From Glutamicibacter soli (GTDB lineage Bacteria > Actinomycetota > Actinomycetes > Actinomycetales > Micrococcaceae), in assembly GCF_003309065.1 (NCBI RefSeq), contig NZ_POAF01000010.1, positions 1-64,000 of the forward strand: 64,000 nucleotides of DNA, in the 5' to 3' direction. This document shows positions 53,888 through 61,455 of the stretch, piece after piece. Numbering within the stretch: the stretch's first letter is position 1; each line of letters begins with the position of its first letter. The translations under genes and the position numbers were made by a program. The notes below the pieces were generated by a model that worked only from the letters and a program-made list of their open reading frames with translations, did no database searches and was not told the DNA's origin.

Positions 53888-54499
53888 TTATTCTCCCGGA
53901 TGGAAGCGCTTGACCCGGTGCAGGGTATTGACGTCGGTATGGCGCATTTCCGCGCCGAGGGCCACCAGGCGCAGCAGCAGGTCCGAGGTGTAGCTGAAGC
54001 TGCCGTCCTCGTGGAAGGTGAAGGAGCTGCTGAACTCCTTGATCTCCGCGCGTTCCATCAGGTACTTGTTCTGCAGCACCCCGTAGGAGGGATCTCCCGG
54101 GGTGGCGTTGAAGTGCACGGTGGTGTCGCGCGGTCCGGCGGTGCTACCGGCCAGCACCGCGATGCCGCGGCCGAAGACCACGTTGCGCATCACCTGGCTG
54201 TTCTCGCGGTCCCAGAGCAGGAAGCCGATTTCGTCGTGGAACGGGTCCATGGCCTCCTCGCCGTGGCGCCAGGCCGTCATCGAGTAGTTCAATCCCCACA
54301 GGGTCTGCTTGCCGTTTTCCTGGATCGGGATGGGCTTGAACACCGCGCGCTCGTAGTAGCCGGTTTCGCTCGTTTCGTCGGTGAGGTTGTGGTAGGAAAG
54401 GTCGACCCCGGCATTCCCCTCCCATTCGCCGACGAGCGGGGTGAGTGGACCGAGCTTCTGCGGTCCCTGGATGGTCGAGGTTCTTGCCAAGACGGTCAT
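53888..54499 (-). CDS. Nitrobindin-like heme-binding beta-barrel protein
   Basis: 203 residues. GPLTPLVGEWEGNAGVDL at 17-34 is the entry motif of the DUF1794/THAP4 nitrobindin family, and the C-terminal HTDVNTLHRVKRF carries candidate heme-ligating histidines. The family forms a ten-stranded barrel binding heme, with roles in nitric oxide or peroxynitrite handling in characterised members. It is 15 bases after a Fur-family gene, in the same operon, so it is probably controlled by iron or peroxide. Confidence 0.8.
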   Translation of the reverse strand: MTVLARTSTIQGPQKLGPLTPLVGEWEGNAGVDLSYHNLTDETSETGYYERAVFKPIPIQENGKQTLWGLNYSMTAWRHGEEAMDPFHDEIGFLLWDRENSQVMRNVVFGRGIAVLAGSTAGPRDTTVHFNATPGDPSYGVLQNKYLMERAEIKEFSSSFTFHEDGSFSYTSDLLLRLVALGAEMRHTDVNTLHRVKRFHPGE

Positions 54500-54514
54500 G
54501 GCTGGGTTCTCCGA

Positions 54515-54970
54515 TCAGTGAGTGGTAATCGTGGTGCCGTGTGGTGCGGCCGGCGGGATGCCGGGTCGGCATTCAGGGCAGAGCCCCCAGTAGGTGACTT
54601 CTGCTTCCTCGATCGCATACCCGGTAGCGTCCAGGGGCCTGAGGCACGGGGCCTTGCCGACAGGGCAGGGGACATCGGCGATGCGTCCGCAGGCGCGGCA
54701 GACCAGATGGTGGTGGTTGTCCCCGCGGGCCAGCTCGAAAACCGCCGGGGATCCGGGCAGCTCGATGCTGCGCAGGATTCCGGCGCCGGTCAGGGTGTGA
54801 ACGACATCGTAAACGGCCTGGGTCGACACGCGGCCGATGCGCTGCCGCGCGCCGGCGGCGATTTGCGCGACATCGATGTGGGAGCGCAGGAGCAGCTCGT
54901 CGAGGACCGCGCGCCGCGGCCGGGTGACGCGCATTCCCAGCTCCCGCAGTCGCGTTTCGAGCTCTTTCAT
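54515..54970 (-). CDS. Fur-family transcriptional regulator
   Basis: 151 residues. The winged helix (residues 10-80, RRAVLDELLLRSHIDVAQIAAGARQRIGRVSTQAVYDVVHTL) precedes a dimerisation domain with the Fur metal pattern GDNHHHLVCRACG and a zinc CxxC pair (CRAC / CPEC). Fur (iron) and PerR (peroxide) types cannot be separated from sequence alone. It is first in a two-gene operon with the nitrobindin-like gene, and a palindromic site lies 19 bases before its ATG. Confidence 0.93.
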   Translation of the reverse strand: MKELETRLRELGMRVTRPRRAVLDELLLRSHIDVAQIAAGARQRIGRVSTQAVYDVVHTLTGAGILRSIELPGSPAVFELARGDNHHHLVCRACGRIADVPCPVGKAPCLRPLDATGYAIEEAEVTYWGLCPECRPGIPPAAPHGTTITTH

Positions 54971-54988
54971 GCCGGCCTTCCCGCAATT

Positions 54989-55002
54989 GAATTGATCAAT
55001 TC
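54989..55002. promoter_or_regulatory. Palindromic Fur-family operator upstream of the fur gene
   Basis: A perfect 14-base palindrome GAATTGATCAATTC, AT-rich in a GC-rich background, 19 bases upstream of the fur start. It is of the size and composition of Fur/PerR half-box pairs, so the operon is probably self-regulated. Confidence 0.65.
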
Positions 55003-55096
55003 CAATGTAGGCACAACATTTGCGTTAAGCAAGAGTTGCCTCAAGCAAGTCTTTGGATGTGCGAGCGCATGGTCCGGAACGCTGGATTGGCGACGG

Positions 55097-55573
55097 CTAC
55101 AGGGGCAGGTGGGTGCTGTTCGGCTGGGGGATGCTGTGGCCAACCAGGCCGTGCAGCTTGTCCAGGGCAGCCGCGCAGGCGGCCCGCTCCGCGGGGTCCA
55201 GCAGGTCCAGGGCCTCGCTCAGGTCCTGTCGTCGGCGTTCGGTGACCTGCTGCACGACCTGGCGGCCCGAGACCGTCAGCTCCAAGGTGACCACACTGCG
55301 GTGCGCGGGGTCCGAGCCACGCGTCAGGTGCCCGGAGGCATTGAGCCTGTCGGCCAGCCGGGTGATGGATGAATTGCCCACGCCCAGTGCCTTGGCGCAG
55401 TCGCTGGATGTCGACCGACCCCGGCGTTGCAAGGTCAGCAGCAGACGGAACTGGGGCAGGGATACCTCGAGCTGTTCAACGCTGCTCAGCGCCAGCCCCA
55501 CGAGGTCCTGCGTGGCGCATTCGAAAGCCGCGAGCTCCTGCTCCGAGGTCTGCGGCCGATCCTGGATTCCCAT
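55097..55573 (-). CDS. MarR-family transcriptional regulator
   Basis: 158 residues: LPQFRLLLTLQRRGRSTSSDCAKALGVGNSSITRLADRLNASGHLTRGSDPAHRSVVTLELTVSGRQVV is a complete MarR winged-helix core with flanking dimerisation helices. The ATG at 55573 is the first plausible start but lacks a clear ribosome site. It is divergent from the TIGR01777 epimerase gene across 126 bases, which suggests control of that gene. Confidence 0.9.
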   Translation of the reverse strand: MGIQDRPQTSEQELAAFECATQDLVGLALSSVEQLEVSLPQFRLLLTLQRRGRSTSSDCAKALGVGNSSITRLADRLNASGHLTRGSDPAHRSVVTLELTVSGRQVVQQVTERRRQDLSEALDLLDPAERAACAAALDKLHGLVGHSIPQPNSTHLPL

Positions 55574-55699
55574 GGAAACCAGTTTGTCACAAGAGCGCCG
55601 GCCGGCAGGGTCTGCCGCGTGGCATCGGGCGTGGGCGGAGCTCCTTGAAACTTGCTTGAAGTCGTATCCGCAAGTGGCGAAAACTGATTGAATGTGGGC

Positions 55700-57046
55700 A
55701 TGGCCGTCATTCTTGAAACAGCAATACCGTTCCCCGCCGACGAAGTGTTCGCCTGGCACGAGCGGCCCGGCGCGATGAGCCGGCTGCTTCCTCCATGGCA
55801 GCCGGTCCGCGCAGTGAGCCAAGCGGAAAACCTGCGCGACGGCAGCTCCGAGCTGGCGATGCCTGCCGGATTGCGCTGGCACGCCCGGCATCTTGCCGAC
55901 AGGTATGTGCCCGGTCGCGTCTTCGTGGACGAGCTGGCGCCGCAGGGGCTCGCTCAGGCGCCGCTGCGGCCGATCCGCTGGCGCCACGAGCACCACATCC
56001 TGCCCGACGGGCCGCAGCAGTGCGTGCTGCGCGACGAAGTCAGCACCAATATGCCGCAGAACATGGTGCGGCGCATGCTCGCCTACCGGCACCGTCAGCT
56101 GTCCGAGGACCTGCGGGCCCACCAGCGCGCGGCGCAGCACGGCCTGAAGCCGCTGACCGTCGCACTGACCGGTTCGCACGGCATGGTGGGAACCTCCCTG
56201 GGTGCTCTTCTCGAATCGGGTGGGCACCGGGTCATCCGGTTGGTTCGTTCGGCCCCCCAAGGTCCGAATGAACGCCTTTGGAATCCCGCGAGCCCCGACG
56301 AATCCTGCCTGGATGGGTGCGACGCGGTCGTCCATCTGGCCGGGGCGAGTATCGCCGGGCGATTCAATAGTGAGCACCGCAGGAAGATCCGCGACAGCCG
56401 CATCGAGCCCACGCGCCGGCTGGCGCAGCTGGCTGCGCAATCCGGTGTCGCGGTCTTCATCAGCGCCTCGGCCATCGGCCTGTACGGCGCCGACGCCGGA
56501 GAAGACGAGCTGACCGAAGACGCCCCATACGGCCGGGACTTCCTTGCGGAAGTTGTCCGCGACTGGGAGCAGGCGGCCCAGGCGGGGCCCGATGGCGGCA
56601 TGCGCCGGGTCCAGGTCCGCACCGGTCTGGTGCAAAGCCCCACCGGCGGGCTGCTGCGCCAAATGCGTCCGCTCTATGAAGCAGGGCTGGGCGGCAGGCT
56701 CGGCGATGGCCGGCAGTGGCAGTCCTGGATTGGACTGGATGACCTGGTGGACATCTATCACCGCGCACTGTGGGACAGCGAACTGCAGGGTCCGGTCAAC
56801 GCGACCGCGCCCACCCCGGTGCGCAACAGCGAGTACTCGGCCGTGCTGGCCAAGGTGCTGCACCGCCCCGAGATCTTCCCGGTGCCTGCCTTCGGGCCGC
56901 GGCTGCTGCTGGGCGACGAAGGTGCGCAGCTGCTGGCGTTGGCCAGTCAGCGGGTCGTTCCCGCGAAGCTGTCAGCCCGAGGCCACACCTTCCGCTCCGA
57001 AGAGCTTCCCGATGCGCTGGCCCACCTGCTGGGCCGAGAGCTCTAG
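55700..57046 (+). CDS. SRPBCC - TIGR01777-family NAD(P)-dependent epimerase
   Basis: 448 residues. The N-terminal ~150 residues form an SRPBCC lipid-binding-fold domain (LETAIPFPADEVFAWHERPGAMSRLLPPW). The rest is an extended SDR with the NAD(P) motif TGSHGMVG, then RNDERLWNPASP-like and LAGASIAGRFNSEHRRKIRDSR, the TIGR01777 (SDR39U1) signature, plus SASAIGLYG with its catalytic Tyr. The family is also called sulA/DUF1731 in old annotations; the substrate is unknown. An in-frame TTG four codons upstream is an alternative start. Confidence 0.9.
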   Translation: MAVILETAIPFPADEVFAWHERPGAMSRLLPPWQPVRAVSQAENLRDGSSELAMPAGLRWHARHLADRYVPGRVFVDELAPQGLAQAPLRPIRWRHEHHILPDGPQQCVLRDEVSTNMPQNMVRRMLAYRHRQLSEDLRAHQRAAQHGLKPLTVALTGSHGMVGTSLGALLESGGHRVIRLVRSAPQGPNERLWNPASPDESCLDGCDAVVHLAGASIAGRFNSEHRRKIRDSRIEPTRRLAQLAAQSGVAVFISASAIGLYGADAGEDELTEDAPYGRDFLAEVVRDWEQAAQAGPDGGMRRVQVRTGLVQSPTGGLLRQMRPLYEAGLGGRLGDGRQWQSWIGLDDLVDIYHRALWDSELQGPVNATAPTPVRNSEYSAVLAKVLHRPEIFPVPAFGPRLLLGDEGAQLLALASQRVVPAKLSARGHTFRSEELPDALAHLLGREL

Positions 57047-57406
57047 GCGCAGGTCCTGCGTCGGCACCCTTGGCGGGCTGTCAGCAGCGGGGTCTTGCCG
57101 TATTCGCGATAAAGTGTGCCACATGACCTCCTAAACATATATGCGAGTTGTCGTATGCACCGCAGGCCTTGAACTCGATGTCCTATTGCGAGACGGTCGC
57201 CGGTCCGGAAGGCCTGCGGCGCCCCCACGTCATAAGGTATCGCGCGCGTACGGCAACCGTGCGTGGAATTCCGTCTTCCCGGATGATTCCGAACAATTCC
57301 GACCTTTCGGATACGATCTGACTAGCATCTTTATTTGGCGTCCAGAAACGCCGAAAACCGTCGGCAGTCGCCGACGGCCAGTCCGGCGATCGCTTGGAGG
57401 GCGGCC
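57047..57406. other. Long leader region with two hairpins before the HTH-membrane fusion gene
   Basis: 360 bases without a gene. The last 70 bases contain two tandem hairpins: GGCGT/ACGCC (57337-57341 with 57348-57352) and a perfect 8-bp CCGTCGGC-AGTC-GCCGACGG (57358-57377), just before the ribosome site TTGGAGGGCGGCC. Upstream, ATTCCG occurs three times in 57270-57300. The layout suggests a structured 5' untranslated region, but I do not recognise a riboswitch class. Confidence 0.4.
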
Positions 57407-58474
57407 ATGACGCAACACGCGGAGTTCCAAGATGTTCCGACCGACGCTTTCGATGCGATCGCCAGGGATCTCCAGACGCTGCGGATCGAAGCAGGCGACG
57501 TTCCCTACGCGGAAATCGTCCGCCGTATCGGGAAGCTGCGCGAGCTCTGCGGAGTAGATGCCGTCGCCGCGAGGCCTGCCCGAACCACTGTCTATGATGC
57601 TTTCCGCCTCGGCCGGACACGTATTAATGCCGAGCTTGTGGGGGAAATCGTGCAAGCCCTGGGCTGTTCGCCGGAGGAAGCGAAAACCTGGGAACGCAGA
57701 TGCCTCCAAGCCCGTCTCGACAAAGCAGCAGCCAGGCAGCCATCGCCCGCCGCGCCGCAGCCATCGCCCGCCGCGCCGACAGTTCACATCGTTTCCACTC
57801 TCGGACAGGAAAACACAGCTCCCAGCAGGCGACGGATATATATACTCCTTTCGGCATGCTTGATGCTGAACCTGGCGGGTTTCTGGCTAGTTGATGCGGC
57901 AGGGCTTCGGCTTTATATGGACATGATCGGCACCGCTTTAGCCGCCATCGCCTGCGGGCCGTGGGCAGGGGTGCTTGTCGGTCTGGCGACCAACATCATT
58001 GGGCTGTCGATTACCGATTCATCGGCAGCGGCCTTCGGCCTGGTGAACATGACCGGGGCACTGGTCTGGGGGTATGGGGCGAAGCTGATCAAGCGCAACT
58101 CGGCGTTGCCGAAGTACGTTCTGCTCAACGTCGTGGTGGCTGTTGCATGTTCGGTGGTATCGAGCATCATCCTGGTTCTGCTTTTCGGAGGTATGACGGG
58201 GCACGCTTCGGAAACGACGATGCAGTCCATCCTTGCCAGCACCAGCTCGCTGGGCCTAGCGGTGTTCGAAGCCAACCTGATGTATTCGTTGGTGGACAAG
58301 CTGTTGACCGGATTCATCGTGATTGCACTGCTCGGACTCGTCAAGCAGTGGATCCGCGTCCCTGTCTACGAGCATGTTTCAGAGCATGCGCTGGAGTCCC
58401 TGGACCGCGCCTACCGCTTGACGAAGACCGGATTCGGTTCCTTGCGGGCCCATCAGGGACGGGCCCTGGGATAG
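57407..58474 (+). CDS. Fusion of an HTH-like domain with an ECF-transporter S-component-like membrane domain
   Basis: 355 residues. Residues ~15-105 form a helix-turn-helix-like domain of a type seen in actinobacterial multidomain regulators (LQTLRIEAGDVPYAEIVRRI...RPARTTVYDAFRLGRTRINAELVGEIVQALG). A Pro/Ala linker with a duplicated QPSPAAP (111-124) leads to a six-helix membrane domain (145-315) whose DMIGTALAAIACGPWAGVLVGLATNIIG matches the start of ECF-type S components. A cytoplasmic tail ends the protein. ECF S components bind vitamins; the HTH may let the substrate or its transport state influence transcription. The ATG follows GGAGGGCGGCC. The next gene (200 bases on) is a TPP enzyme, but co-regulation is not shown. 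Confidence 0.7.
   Translation: MTQHAEFQDVPTDAFDAIARDLQTLRIEAGDVPYAEIVRRIGKLRELCGVDAVAARPARTTVYDAFRLGRTRINAELVGEIVQALGCSPEEAKTWERRCLQARLDKAAARQPSPAAPQPSPAAPTVHIVSTLGQENTAPSRRRIYILLSACLMLNLAGFWLVDAAGLRLYMDMIGTALAAIACGPWAGVLVGLATNIIGLSITDSSAAAFGLVNMTGALVWGYGAKLIKRNSALPKYVLLNVVVAVACSVVSSIILVLLFGGMTGHASETTMQSILASTSSLGLAVFEANLMYSLVDKLLTGFIVIALLGLVKQWIRVPVYEHVSEHALESLDRAYRLTKTGFGSLRAHQGRALG
57736..57777 (+). repeat. Perfect 21-bp tandem duplication inside the fusion gene linker
   Basis: Two identical adjacent 21-base copies (57736-57756 and 57757-57777), in frame, encoding QPSPAAP twice. The identity at DNA level, including third codon positions, shows the copy is recent, probably by slippage, and linker length may vary among strains. 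Confidence 0.97.
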
Positions 58475-58673
58475 CCCGTTCAGCTCCGCGAGGAGCCCGG
58501 GACGCCCGCGCCTAGCGCAACACCACGATTCTGCCCTATCATCAATGAGTCAGGAAGCGCGACCAAGCGGATTCCGGCGCTCTCAAAAGGGGCGATACCC
58601 GTTGCCGAAACGCAACCGGTAGCGGCAGACATATATGGAATTTTCTTCAGCACCATACTTTTGAAAAGAGTCC

Positions 58674-60329
58674 ATGATGTCTAGCGTTTCTGCCGCCATC
58701 GCCCATGCCCTCAAGCCATTTGCACCGCAGATCTTCGGTCTGATGGGCAACGGCAACGCACATTTCCTCGACGCGGCCGTGCGCCAAGGGTTCACCTATA
58801 CCGCAGTTCGCCACGAATCGGCCGCGGTATCGGCCGCGGACACCTATTTCCGCATCTCCAACAAGCTCTCCATCGCTTCCACCACCTACGGCGCCGGCTA
58901 CACGAATGCCGTGACCGCGCTGGCGGAGGCCGCCGCTGCACGCACCCCGCTGCTGTTCGTCACCGGCGACGCACCGACCTCGGGACTGCGCGGCTGGGAC
59001 GTGGATCAGGCCGCCATTGATACCGCGGTACGCGCCCCGCGCTACGTGGTGGACCGGGAAACCCCGGGAGCCATCGCGTTGCAGGCCGCCGCGCATGCAC
59101 TGCGCGAGCAATGCCCGGTGGTCCTGGCCATCCCCTACGACCTTGCCGCCCTCGAGACTTCCGAAACGGAACTTCCGGACTTCGCCGACCTCGGCCCCAC
59201 GCCGCCCGCCCCGGAATTGAACTCCACCCAGCTTGAACAGGTCAGCTCGCTGCTGGCAGGCGCCCAGCGCCCGCACATCCTCTACGGCCGCGGCGCCATC
59301 GACGCCGCACCGCTGGTCAAGGAGCTGGCAGCCAAGATCGGCGCCACCACCTCCGGTACCCTGCTGGCCCGTGACCTGCTGGACTACCCCTACGATCTGG
59401 GAATCACTGGCGGCTTCGCCACCGAGAGGAACGCCGAGATCATCGCCCAAGCGGATGTCGTGCTGACCCTCGGTGCATCGCTGAACCAGTTCACCATGCG
59501 CTTCGGGGGCCTGGTCAACGAGTCCGCCACCCTGATCCAGATCGACCTGGCTGCCACCGCCACCAATCCACGGGTGGACTACTTCGCCACCGCCGATATC
59601 AGCGCCGCCGCCGCGCACCTGCTCCAGTCGGTGCCAGCGGCCGAAGCCTCGTGGGCCAAGGAGCTGGACCTCGCCGCGCTGCGTACCCGCCCTCTCGGCG
59701 ACGCTAAGACCGCCGACGGCTTGCTGGATCCGCGCCGCGTGGCCAGCGAAATGGAGCGGATCCTGCCGGCCAACCGCGTGCTGGTGCAGGATGGGGGGCA
59801 CTTCATCGGCTGGGGACCCATGTATTGGTCCACCAGCGGCGCCCGATCGCTGACCTGTGTCGGCACCGCCTACCAGTCCATTGGCCTGGGTATCGCCTCG
59901 ATGGTAGGCGCCGCCGCCGCGGCCGATGGACGTACCGTGGTGCTGGCATCCGGCGACGGCGGCTTCCTCATGGGACTGGCAGACCTGGAATCCATCGTGC
60001 GCACCGTCACAAGCGGTGTCATCGTCATTTACAACGATTCGGCATACGGAGCCGAGGTGCACCAGTACGGATCGATCGGGCTGCACGAGGATCCGATGCT
60101 GATCCCGACCGTGGACTTCTCGGCACTGGCCCAAGGCATGGGCGCCACCGGCATCAAGGTTGAAACCTTGGATGACTTCGGCAAAGTCAGCGCATGGGTG
60201 GAAGCCGGGGCGCAGGGCGTTTGCCTTGTGGACGCACGCATCTCGGCGCATGTCCGAGCTCCGTACATGGAGGAAGTCCTGGAGGCGAACCGCAAGGCCG
60301 CCGGCGCTGCAGCATCACAATCGGATTAA
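58674..60329 (+). CDS. Thiamine-diphosphate-dependent enzyme (acetolactate synthase-like)
   Basis: 551 residues with the three-domain TPP-enzyme layout. The activating Glu48 is in RHESAAVSAAD, the TPP/magnesium motif GDG is at 427-429 (ASGDGGFLMGLADLESIVRTVTSGVIVIYNDSAYG), and the Asn of the ND motif follows. It resembles acetolactate synthase large subunits and related decarboxylases, but FAD-site residues cannot be confirmed and no small subunit lies nearby, so the reaction is open. The start is ATG 58674 or 58677, behind AAAAGAG. Confidence 0.88.
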   Translation: MMSSVSAAIAHALKPFAPQIFGLMGNGNAHFLDAAVRQGFTYTAVRHESAAVSAADTYFRISNKLSIASTTYGAGYTNAVTALAEAAAARTPLLFVTGDAPTSGLRGWDVDQAAIDTAVRAPRYVVDRETPGAIALQAAAHALREQCPVVLAIPYDLAALETSETELPDFADLGPTPPAPELNSTQLEQVSSLLAGAQRPHILYGRGAIDAAPLVKELAAKIGATTSGTLLARDLLDYPYDLGITGGFATERNAEIIAQADVVLTLGASLNQFTMRFGGLVNESATLIQIDLAATATNPRVDYFATADISAAAAHLLQSVPAAEASWAKELDLAALRTRPLGDAKTADGLLDPRRVASEMERILPANRVLVQDGGHFIGWGPMYWSTSGARSLTCVGTAYQSIGLGIASMVGAAAAADGRTVVLASGDGGFLMGLADLESIVRTVTSGVIVIYNDSAYGAEVHQYGSIGLHEDPMLIPTVDFSALAQGMGATGIKVETLDDFGKVSAWVEAGAQGVCLVDARISAHVRAPYMEEVLEANRKAAGAAASQSD

Positions 60330-60369
60330 GATGCTGGTCAGTGCGGTCCCCACCGCGTAGGGTTGCAGG

Positions 60370-61455
60370 GTGCACAAGTTTTTGGTTGGAACAGCGGGCC
60401 TGGGGATCGGGGCGCTGTTAATGCTCCCTGCAACCCCGTCTTTAGCCGCACCCACCGGCCCGAATGACGGGGCCGGTGTGACCGCACCCCTGCTGTCCGA
60501 AACTTCCCTGCGCGTGGCCACGATGGCAACCGACCTGAGCGGGGAGGAACCCGGAGACCTGTATCGGGATCTGCTGACCCGGACAGACACCGAAGCCCTA
60601 CGCGTGGCCGATGCAATCAGCGTCGCGAATCCCGACATCGTGGTGCTGACCGGCATGGATGCCGATCCGGATGCGGTAAATACCTTCATCTCGGACTACC
60701 TGAACAGCCCGGACGACGAACATACCGATGTCGGCTACGCCTACTCCTATCTCGCAATCGGCTCCAGCGGAGTGCAGAGCGGCGCGGACCTGGACGGAGA
60801 CCGCGTGGTCGGAGGCCCGGGCGATGCCTGGGGCCAGGGCGCATTCGCCGAACAGTCCTCGACTGTGGTGCTGTCCAAGTATCCGATCAACCAGCCGGAC
60901 GTCGTTTCCGTGTCGGCGCTGAAGTGGGACGAGGTGGCAGGCAACAAGCTCTCAAGCTCCGAGCTGAGCGGTGCCGTGGCCGCGTCCATTCCGGTGATGC
61001 ACAACGGGCTGTGGGACATCCCCATCGAGTATCGCGGTGAACGCGTCCATATCCTGGCGGCCCAAACCGAGCCAGCCCAGAGCAGCTACGGCTTCGGCGC
61101 ACCACGCCAGAAGGACCAATTGAAGGTCATCTCCGACTACATCGCCGGGGAAGACTACGTTGTCGCAGACGACGGAGCCAAGGCTGGAGGCATCGACGAG
61201 AACCGCATCGTGGTGACCGGTGCATTGGCGCAGCGCACCGAGTTCACCGCAGCCGCGTTGGCTCTGGGCGATGAGCTCGGCCGGGATGACGCATTGAACG
61301 ACTCGGGGAACTTCGTCATTCCCAACCGGGGCTGGAACGTGCTGGGCCAGGGCCGCATCGGCGCCGAAGCCCCGGAAGATTTCCAGTTGCTGCCGGGCGC
61401 AACGCCCGAGAGCATCGAAACCTCCGACCTGATCTGGACCGACGTCCAGTTCTAG
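60370..61455 (+). CDS. Secreted EEP-fold protein lacking catalytic residues
   Basis: 361 residues with a Sec signal (MHKFLVGTAGLGIGALLMLP, cleavage after SLAAP). The body matches actinobacterial secreted endonuclease/exonuclease/phosphatase-family proteins (VQSGADLDGDRVVGGPGDAWGQGAFAEQSSTVVLSKYPI is conserved). The usual catalytic Asn-Glu is LTGMD, the GDxN loop is VVTGALAQ, and the C-terminal SDH is replaced by ETSDLIWTDV. It is probably a non-enzymatic binding protein. It overlaps the convergent FAD oxidase stop through CTAG. Confidence 0.75.
   Translation: MHKFLVGTAGLGIGALLMLPATPSLAAPTGPNDGAGVTAPLLSETSLRVATMATDLSGEEPGDLYRDLLTRTDTEALRVADAISVANPDIVVLTGMDADPDAVNTFISDYLNSPDDEHTDVGYAYSYLAIGSSGVQSGADLDGDRVVGGPGDAWGQGAFAEQSSTVVLSKYPINQPDVVSVSALKWDEVAGNKLSSSELSGAVAASIPVMHNGLWDIPIEYRGERVHILAAQTEPAQSSYGFGAPRQKDQLKVISDYIAGEDYVVADDGAKAGGIDENRIVVTGALAQRTEFTAAALALGDELGRDDALNDSGNFVIPNRGWNVLGQGRIGAEAPEDFQLLPGATPESIETSDLIWTDVQF

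Noticed and set aside
58475-58673. TPP riboswitch upstream of the TPP-dependent enzyme
   Set aside because: The conserved CTGAGA and ACCTGATC elements are missing; only a short GTTGC/GCAAC hairpin is present.
58647-60251. 534-codon frame antisense to the TPP enzyme gene
   Set aside because: The TPP enzyme has its catalytic Glu and GDG motif; the opposite frame is compositionally biased.
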